NCBI GenBank assembly: GCA_032690845.1
Contig: CM064434.1
Span: 7,690,108 to 7,754,107 of the forward strand
Direction of reading: 5' to 3'
DNA length: 64,000 nt
Source of the DNA: Eleusine coracana subsp. coracana
Lineage: Eukaryota; Streptophyta; Magnoliopsida; Poales; Poaceae
Under the pieces are notes generated by a model, which saw only the letters and a program-made list of their open reading frames with translations, was not told the DNA's origin and made no database searches. Shown one piece after another: positions 56,228 to 64,000 of the stretch; within the stretch, counting starts at the first letter, position 1, and each line of letters begins with the position of its first letter. The translations under genes were made by a program, and so were the position numbers.

Positions 56228-57612
56228 GGGGGATTTGGTTTTCTCTTGTATATATGTATCTTACCATTTTTTCATTGCATCTCATGCAAACTTGGTGTTA
56301 TGATTGAGCTTGAGCTAAGTTGTGTGGATGTGATGGTAATCTCTCATGCTTAGATTTTCTAGATGACTTGATATAAACTCATGTGAGCAACTTGCTAATC
56401 CTAAAGGTAAACTAAGCTTCTTGTGAACCTTATGATCTAATCTTGCTAAAACTTGCTCACCATGTTTATAATTGCTTTTATCCTTGTTGAAGCTTGCATT
56501 AAGGCTAGTCTAGAGGATGTCTTGGCTTTGGCACCTTGTGTTTGCAAAATGGAAGGCTTTGCAAATGTTTAGCTCATGATGAAACATTGTGGGAACGTGT
56601 GTTCCTTTTGCCGCAAAGGCATGCTCTTTTGTCTTGTGCATAATATTGAAAAAATCTGCTAAGTGCTTTGATCAAGAACTACTCAATAATGCTAAATCAA
56701 AACATTGTGACTTGAAGCCTCGGGGCGTTTGCCGTACACAGTCGTGCGACCCTCCGCATGGATAAGAGGACACATGAGGATAAACTATAGTCACTTGATC
56801 AACTGAGTCTCTGTTTCATATGTGAGCGTTTGTAGAGCTTATTTTCTACGAGTGCTTGTTGCCCTTGTTGAGATAGAAACTGGCTAGATTCTTATGATTT
56901 ACTTGGTGCTTATTTTGCCTTGGATGAGAGTACTTACACATGTGGCGGCAGATTTTCTCATGATAAACAAAATTTGATTCTATCTAAGCTAGTCAATCTT
57001 TCTGCTTAGCCTATATAGCTCATGGTGTTTATGCCTTGCTATCTATTTTTGATCTTTGCATGATTGGGAGCTATTGCCTTTACACTTCATGGCACTATGG
57101 TTATGGTTAGCAAAGTTAAATGCTTGTTTGCATAATTGTTGAAGCTCCTTAGGTTTTCATTTTCATGCATTGCATGTTTGCTTGATCTTTTGCCTCTTTG
57201 ATGAGTTCATTGCCAAAGGGGGAGAAAATGTTGGGGTCATGCACAAATAATGCTAAGAAACTCATATGATCCGTTTTGCACTATATGAGACCTACCACAA
57301 CTTGAGGGGGAGCATATCATGAGCACAAATAATGCTAAGAAACTCATATGATCCGTTTTGCACTACATGAGACCTACCACAACTTGAGGGGGAGCATATC
57401 ATGATCTTGAGTGGTTTCTTGCGCTTTTCACATTCTTTGCGTCTCAAGTCGCTTTCTTTGCCAACTCTTGGTTTTGTGATCCCTACTTGCTAGATGGCTT
57501 GTTTTCACCTTTTCTTTGGGTTTGGCCATTTGGATGTGCTTATTCGGCTTCACATTTCAATCTCTAATCTTTGTGCATTTGGTGTTGTCAATGTACTCAT
57601 CAAGGGGGAGAT
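56228..57612 (+). other. Sirevirus 3' non-coding region with repeated polypurine tracts
   Basis: No ORF. Purine tracts occur at 56225-56233 (GAGGGGGAT), 57215-57228 (AAAGGGGGAGAAAA), 57304-57312 and 57386-57394 (GAGGGGGAG), and the presumed functional AAGGGGGAGA (57602-57611) at the LTR. No env-like ORF is seen here, unlike the antisense relative at 46493-48580. Confidence 0.7.
57241..57404 (+). repeat. Tandem 82-bp repeat containing polypurine tract
   Basis: Two copies, 57241-57322 and 57323-57404, start GCACAAATAATGC and differ at one visible base (CTATATGAG/CTACATGAG). Confidence 0.95.
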
Positions 57613-58360
57613 TGAGAAACCATGTGGATATGTGCCATGGTTTGCAATATTTGTGATGAGTAACTGACTTGAGCGGATTTGGTGTTTGAGTTGAAATGCG
57701 GGAATCCAGGGATTGCATGGGTTTGCATATCATGGTTATAACTAACTAGAGTTGGTGGAGATATTGGTGGTATTGCAGGAGATGGGAAATGTGTTTGCTT
57801 GTCTCATAATGTGTAGGTCACTGGAGTCGACTTGGCGGTCAACGGCGAGAGGATCGGGCACAAGTAGGGGACTTGGGGCCAGACGACGGGACGCCGGGTG
57901 AAGTCAAGGGTGATCCACACCGTACACGTGGAGAGGCAAGAAGCACGGACGGTTTCGCGGTTGAGCCTCAAAACCGTGGAGGTGATAAAGACGGCGTGTT
58001 AACCAAGTCAAGGCAAACGGGATGCCGGTGCAAGTGACATGGGGGCCCGATGGATAGGGACTAGGAGAGACTTGCCGGTAGTCAGGATCGCGGGACAAGG
58101 TGACATGCGTCGACATCGAGAAGTCATGCTTTGAGAAGCGTGCAAGGCGGTTTCCCGGTTTGGGCCTCAAAACCGGTGGTGGTGGTTGGTGGTGCATGTG
58201 GCACCATCACGGAGCTTGCTTCGAGATGAAGCAAAGACGTGAAGCGTCCGATGGCATTCGGGCGATGAGGGAAAAGATCGACGGTTATGCCCCCGGTGGT
58301 AGGTGGGTGTGTTACGTAGATCAAGGGTAGAGTGGTCATGTGGACAATAGACCCTAGGCC

Positions 58361-58368
58361 TATATAAG
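58361..58368 (+). promoter_or_regulatory. TATA box of the Sirevirus 3' LTR
   Basis: TATATAAG, in a GGCCTATATAAGGAGAGG context conserved at 38822. Here the palindromes (59002-59128) lie about 640 bp downstream, in the transcribed part. Confidence 0.65.
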
Positions 58369-59001
58369 GAGAGGTGTGGCTAGTGGGAGAGGTGCCTCTC
58401 TTCCCATTAGCCTTGTGTTAGGATTCTATTCAAAGTGCTAGGAGAGGACTTCATGTTTGAGAGGAGAGTAGTGGGTGTGTGAGAGACATCTCTTGCTCTT
58501 CCAAATAGTGGGAGGAAGAGGGTGGCTTCCTAGCCTTATACCTATGGATCTTGTAAGCACCTTTCTATGATATAAGAAGTATTTTCGTGCTCAAGATTTC
58601 CCTCTTCACTTGAATCCTGAAATTCCCTTTTTCCTATTTTTGGAAGTATTTTTGTGGTGATTTTCGATCTCACTTTTGGACGAGTTTTTGGCCCGGATTT
58701 CTTGAGAAACTTGTTGCTAGGATGAGCTAGAATAATCCTTTATGGATCCTTGATCGAGTCAATAGCTCTAGCTCCTTCGATTTGAAGGATTTCTCAAGTT
58801 TCCCCTTTTTGGTGTTCTTGGCACAAGATCTGAAATTCAGGATGATTTCTTGAGCCAATTGAGTTGATCTCCTAGGATTAGGGTCGTGATGTGATGAGGA
58901 TTCACTGGTCCAAAAATCGCATTATTTGGAGTTCGTTTGATTGAGTTTTGGAGAAGATTTGAGAAGATCCCGGGAGTTTTTCTGTTCTGTCGGGGGTCGA
59001 C

Positions 59002-59128
59002 CGGCACTGCCGATGACTAGGACCGGCACTGCCGATTGGACTAGTCTGTAGATTCCAGTGAGACGGCATCCCACACCAGCACTGCCGATAGGTGGGACCG
59101 GCATTGCCGATGCCAACCGGCACTGCCG
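59002..59128 (+). repeat. Five CGG-CACTG-CCG motifs in 3' LTR
   Basis: Centres are near 59007, 59029, 59082, 59104 and 59123. Intervals are 22, 53, 22 and 19 bp. Confidence 0.85.
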
Positions 59129-59362
59129 ATGGATGTTCAGTTCTGAACTGTTGAGCATTGCTTCTTCCCTTTTTGTTTCCGCTGTGTTCCTTTGCTGTGG
59201 TTGATCACTCCTAGGGCTAGTACACCATGAGTTGGTGTGTGTAGTCTTGGTGATCAGTTCGGAGGTTGCTTCGGGTTGTTTTTGGGATATAGGCCAAGTT
59301 CTCTTCAAGAATTTTGATTGGCTCCCATTCACCCCCCCTCTGGTCCCCTTCTCGGTCCTTCA

Positions 59363-62300
59363 TTTTGTATTACTGTCTCTACTAGATGAGTTTGAGAACT
59401 TTGTCTCAAACTACAACATGAACCCAGATAAGTGGACCTTTGAGCAGCTTATTGCCAACAGTGTTCAAGAGGAGGACAGGTTCAAGGCTAAACATGGTGG
59501 TTCTGTCCACTATGTAAAAGATAACAAGAACAAGGGCAAGTAGCAGCCGCAACAAAAGAAGCCGGTCTTCTACTCTAAGCCTATGGGCAAGCAGCAGCAT
59601 AGGCCTCAGAAGGGACAGACTGTAGTGGACAGGGACACATGCATGCACTACGGCAAGAAAGGACACTATAAGAAGAATTGTCCTGACTGGTTGAAGCTGT
59701 TCATAAAGAGAAATGGTGAGAACATGATTAGGTTTGTAAATGAATCCTTGTATATTAATTATTCTAGATCCACATGGTGGATTGATTCAGGAGCAACTAT
59801 TCATGTTGCAAATTGTTTATAGGGGTTCAGTACGACGAGGACCACGGAAAGAGGCGAAGGTTCGATAAGAGTGGCTAATGGAGTAGAAGCCAAAGTTGAA
59901 GCTGTAGGGGATCTCCACCTAGAGCTTAGAGATGGCTTTGTTCTTAGTCTCCATGATGTCTTTCATGTACCTTCATTACAAAGAAACTTAATAAGTGTAT
60001 CACGTCTTGATTTTGATGGATATGATTGTCATTTTGGTAATGGCAAATGTGAACTCTTGTTCAATAATGAATGCATTGGTTTTGCGTCTTTACAATATAA
60101 GCTTTATTTGTTGTCACTTGATGATAATGTGAATGCAATACATGATGTGAGTGATGATAATATGCATGATATGAATGTTCCTACCTCCCCGTCGACTAAA
60201 GTTAACAAGAAAAGAAAGAGAACTCCAAGCGTCTCATCAAAATTATGGCACTGTCATTTAGGTCATATTTCGAGGGGGAGAATTGAGAGACTTGTAAAGA
60301 ATGACATTCTTCCTCCATTGGAGTTCACAGACTTAGAGCAATGCATTGATTGCATTAAAGGCAAATATGTTAAAAAGATTAAGAAAGATGCCAAAAGAAG
60401 CGCAGGAATATTAGAGACAATCCATACAGATATTTGTGGTCCTTTTCCTGTCAAGAGTGTGGATGGTTATGACTCGGATATAACATTCATAGACGATCAC
60501 TCCCGCTATGGTTATATTTATCCAATCAAAGAAAGATCAGAAGCATTGGATAAATTCAAGATATTTAAAGCAGAAGTAGAAAATCAACATAATTTAAAGA
60601 TTAAAGTTGTAAGATCCGACCATGGGGGGGAGTACTATGGGCGGCATACACCTTATGGACAAGTCCCAGGACCTTTTGTTAGGTTCCTACAAGAAAATGG
60701 TATAGTTGCCCAATATTCTACGCCGGGCGAACCACAGCAGAATGGAGTAGCAGAAAGGCGTAACCGTACCTTGATGGATATGGTGTGCAGTATGATGAGC
60801 TACTCCACAATGCCAGTAAGTTTATGGATAGAGGCTTTAAAAACCACTATTCATATTCTTAACAGAGTTCCAAGTAAATCGGTTCCCAAAACACCGTATG
60901 AATTATGGACTGGACGAGTGCCTTCGCTAGCACACCTCCGTGTTTGGGGGAGTTCTGCAGAGGCTAAGATATTTAATCCAAGCCTTGGGAAATTGGATCC
61001 CAAGACAGTGAGTTGCCATTTTATTGGCTACCTAGCAAAGTCCAAAGGTTATCGTTTCTACTACTCAGATAGATATACGAAGTTTGTAGAAACAAGACAT
61101 GTTGTCTTTTTGGAAGACGAAATGATAAGGACGAACATGGTGGCTCGAGAGATTGATCTTGAGGAGAAGCGGGTACATGTACCCGATTTTATGAGTCAAG
61201 AACCTTTCTTCTCACTACATGTTGATGTTGCGCCTGTGATGCCTGGCGTTGCAGTGCCAGCACCTGTTGTCACACCATCTATGGTATGAGAGGAACCTCC
61301 TTGCCAGGATCTGATAGATAATAATGCCACAGATATGGGGGAGCAGCCTCAAACAGATTATGTGCCAGAAGAGCAGGCTCCACAAGAGCCTCAACCAGAT
61401 ATTGTGCCAAATGAAGAGGCCCCTAGAAGGTCTCAAAGAGCTAGAAGGTCGGCAATACCAGCTGACTATAAACTGTATAACACAGAAGAATATCATATGG
61501 AGGACGACCCCACCTCATATGAAGAAGCCATGAGTAGTGTCCACTCATCTAAATGGTTGGAGGCCATGGAAGATGAAATGAATTCAATGAGTCTCAATGA
61601 AGTTTGGGACCTAGAAGAAATTCTTAAAGGAGCTAAAACAGTAGGCTGCAAATGGGTCTACAAGATTAAATATGACTCTAGAGGGAATATAAAAAAGTTT
61701 AAGGCACGTCTTGTGGCAAAAGGCTTTACGCAAAGGGAAGGAATCGATTACAACCAGACATTTTCCCTAGTCTCTTGTAAAGATTCTTTCAGAATTATAA
61801 TGGCACTAGTGGCACATTACGACTTAGAATGACATCAGATGGATGTAAAAACGGCATTTCTAAATGGGGATTTAGAAGAAAGAGTTTACATGGCACAACC
61901 GAAAGGGTTTGTCATGGAAGGAAAAGAAAAGATGGGATGTCGTTTAAAGAGATCCATTTATGGATTAAAGCCAGCCTCAAGACAGTGGTACTTGAAGTTT
62001 GATGGAACAATAAAGAAATATGGATTTGAAGCAAATATTGAGGACAATTGCATTTATGCAAAGTTTAAGAATGGAAACTTTATTTTCCTAGTTTTATATG
62101 TGGATGATATTCTACTGGCCAGTAGTGATATCAGCCTACTACAAGAAAGAAAGAAATTCTTGTCCTCAAACTTTGACATGAAAGATCTTGGTGAAGCATC
62201 ATATGTTTTGGGCATTGAAATTCACCGAGATAGAAGAAAGTATGCATTGGGACTGTCTCAAAATACGTATATAGAAAAGGTGTTGAAGAAATTCAACATG

Positions 62301-63071
62301 CACAAATGTAGTGCCACACCTGCTCCTATAGTCAAGGGCGAAAGATTTGAGGATTGGCAAAAACCCAAGAATAAGTTTGAGGTCGATGATATGAAAATGA
62401 AACCATATGCTTCGGCTGTGGGAAGCTTGCAATATGCGCAAGTATGTACACGCCCTGACTTAGCATTTGTCACCGGGTTACATGGCAGATTTCAGAGTAA
62501 TCCAGGCCCTAAGCACTGGAAGTTGATAAAGAAAGTCTTGCGATGTTTGCAAGGAACAAAAGGTCTCATGTTGGTATACAGAAGATCAGATTCACTCCAA
62601 GTGGTGGGGTATTCTGATTCAGACTTTGCAACAGATAACACGAAATCCACATCAGGATATGTGTTTATCCTGGCAGGAGGAGCCATTTCATAGAAAAGCT
62701 CCAAACAGACTATCACGGCAGGGTCTACCATGCATGCCGAGTTTATAGCATGTTATGAGGCCACGGGGCAGGTCAACTAGCTAAAGAAGTTTATACCCGG
62801 ATTAAGAGTGGTTGATAGCATAGAGAGACCACTAAAGTTATACTGCGACAACGAACCAGCAGTAATGTATGCTCATAACAATCAGTCTCGTGGTGCTGCC
62901 AAGCACATTAATATAAAGTATTATGTTGTGAAAGATAAAGTCCAGGATCGTACTATAAGTCTCGAGCATATTAGGACTGAAAGAATGCTTGCGGATCCGC
63001 TCATGAAAGGCCTATCGCCCAGCGTCTTCAAGGAACACGTAGCCGGCATGGGGTTAAGGGAAGCCTTATGA
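59363..63071 (+). pseudogene. Ty1-copia gag-pol, 5'-truncated, six in-frame stops
   Basis: One reading frame runs the whole length, interrupted by stops at 59541, 59820, 61287, 61830, 62691 and 62778 but with no frameshift seen. Domains: gag end (LLDEFENFVSNYNMNP), CCHC-like knuckle (CMHYGKKGHYKKNC near 59641; second Cys replaced by Tyr), protease WWIDSGATIHV (Asp codon 59784), integrase (HCHLGHISRGR, CIDCIKGK, HTDICGPFPV, VRSDHGGEYYG, AERRNRTLMD), RT (QMDVKTAFLNG, SIYGLKPASRQWY, VLYVDDILLASSD) and RNase H (VVGYSDSDFATDN, LYCDNEPAVMYAHNNQ, ADPLMKGL). The 5' LTR and first part of gag are missing where the Sirevirus LTR ends. It is a different copia lineage from the Sireviruses; I do not assign one. 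Confidence 0.9.
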
Positions 63072-63221
63072 TTCTGGACTTAGGGTCCAAAGAAAAGTAT
63101 CCGTTTCTGAACGGGGATGTGTATAGTAGCTGTAAAATCTATCGGTGCTAAGCTGTGACGATGAAACATGCTCTATGTGTAAATCCGTGATGAAATGGAA
63201 AATGTATGATGATGGATGAGA

Positions 63222-63234
63222 TCTAGGGGGAGAA
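63222..63234 (+). promoter_or_regulatory. Polypurine tract of the second copia element
   Basis: TCTAGGGGGAGAA directly precedes TGTTGG, the LTR start. Confidence 0.8.
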
Positions 63235-63252
63235 TGTTGGTAGATCTCCACG

Positions 63253-63270
63253 TTGGGCCCAATGGCCCAA
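63253..63270. promoter_or_regulatory. TGGGCC/GGCCCA palindrome (site II-like)
   Basis: TTGGGCC-CAAT-GGCCCAA is a perfect inverted repeat with 7-bp arms. TGGGCC/T is the site II core bound by plant TCP factors. It lies about 75 bp upstream of the TATA-like sequence. Confidence 0.5.
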
Positions 63271-63588
63271 CTCCCAGATCGCGCCCTGATCGGGGGCGCC
63301 CCAACCGTTCTCTGGTTGGTGGGCCCCCGTCGCACTGCGCCAAATAAAAGAGGGAGGACGCCGAGGCACGTTTACCTAAGTTGGACGCCGCCATCACTCC
63401 TCCCCACACAAACCCAAATCCGATCACAAGGAAGGGTGCAGCTAGCGGCTGGAAGCTCTCCACCGTCGCCACCGCACCGATCTCATCTCCACCGATCTCG
63501 ATGACAGGAACCGACGCCACCGCTGCCTCTGCCTCGACTCCGGCCCTCCCCGCGACGGCACCCGCTCCTCTTCCTCACAACCCAGGTA

Positions 63589-63591
<3 letters not shown>

Positions 63592-63622
<31 letters not shown>
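63592..63622 (+). repeat. (CT)n microsatellite in the LTR
   Basis: About 15 CT units in the presumed transcribed leader of the LTR. Confidence 0.95.
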
Positions 63623-63624
<2 letters not shown>

Positions 63625-64000
63625 TTTCTCCTAGATCCTCTACTCAGAGACTCTCGCACACATGAATCCCTTACTAGATGCTAGCCTAGGATAGAAAAGG
63701 AGCTTACAGTCAAACTTGGCGGGATCAGCCACACCAGGTGCCTCCCAATCGAAGTGGAACAGGAGACTGGCTAGCGGGAGCTCCACGTTTGCAAGCCCAA
63801 ACATCTCCGCGTAGCTCGCCGGCGTTGACCAACTCCGGCAGCCCTGTTTTATTTAGAGTTAGCCTCATGCCTTTTTATTTAATTGGATCCAAACCCCATG
63901 CTTTTGCAAATAAAACCTTAGATTTGTTTTAATAATTTATTTTTAATAGTTTAGTATAGATCAGATCTGTTTTACCATTAGGTCCCTAATCTTTATTTAT

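Larger units (their letters stand above)
57613..59362 (+). mobile_element. 3' LTR of the main Sirevirus element, 1750 bp
   Basis: It starts TGAGAAACCATGTGG after the polypurine tract and ends CTTCTCGGTCCTTCA. Its last 617 bp match the truncated 5' LTR. The 5' flank of the element is lost, so no target duplication can be tested. Immediately to the right is gag of another copia element, which it apparently entered. Confidence 0.85.
63235..64000 (+). mobile_element. 3' LTR of the second copia element, running off the window
   Basis: It starts TGTTGGTAGATCTCC after the polypurine tract; the far end is outside the window. The proximal part has a TGGGCC/GGCCCA palindrome and an AATAAAAGAGGG TATA-like sequence near 63343. 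Small Ser/Pro-rich ORFs here are not considered genes. Confidence 0.75.

Overview
The window is plant nuclear DNA, almost certainly from a grass (Poaceae). It consists mostly of LTR retrotransposons of lineages typical of grass genomes: a Ty3 chromovirus of Tekay/RIRE3 type, a Ty3 Tat-type gag, several Ty1 Sirevirus-like elements and another Ty1 element. Grass-style Tourist and Stowaway MITEs, a LINE tail and one CC-NB-ARC-LRR resistance-type gene of a familiar monocot kind are also present. I see no rRNA or tRNA genes, no CRISPR array and no bacterial-type operons. Family assignments come from reading motifs; no search was run.

Layout. 1-12525: a decayed Tekay-type element with a truncated 5' LTR, a leader with three repeated hairpins, an intact extra ORF (ORF0), broken gag-pol with a chromodomain, and a 3.7 kb 3' LTR. 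12526-16747: a LINE tail and an antisense Tekay-type LTR fragment. 16748-21480: two dissimilar antisense Sirevirus-like LTRs around a gag fragment, then a Tekay LTR tail. 21480-23460: low-information DNA with a possible CACTA end. 23460-28861: the NLR gene, preceded by a leader repeated three times and carrying two frameshifts in its LRR. 28862-32834: mostly empty DNA with a 300 bp Tourist-like MITE and a 75 bp Stowaway-like MITE. 32835-36580: a 3.7 kb antisense solo LTR. 36581-38760: a MYND/SET gene fragment and the 5' part of a mariner-like transposase gene. 38795-50001: broken Sirevirus-like LTR/gag pieces, a Tat LTR and gag, and the 3' end of an antisense Sirevirus with an env-like ORF. 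50002-59362: a nearly complete Sirevirus element. 59363-64000: the 3' part of another Ty1-copia element running into its 3' LTR.

How it fits together. The host gene is an island between nested retroelements. Most retroelement coding regions are broken by stops, frameshifts or deletions, so this is an old accumulation of insertions, not a working system. The structure most worth study is non-coding. Several Sirevirus-like LTRs, and separately the Tat LTR, carry pairs of short GC-rich palindromes whose centres mostly lie 20-24 bp apart (about two helical turns). In four of these LTRs most of the pairs lie just upstream of a TATA box. The Sirevirus versions share CGG-N5-CCG arms with a different N5 core in different LTR families. 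I found no convincing new protein system. The best candidates for something under-described are these phased arrays, the covarying hairpin triplet in the Tekay leader, and the intact ORF0.
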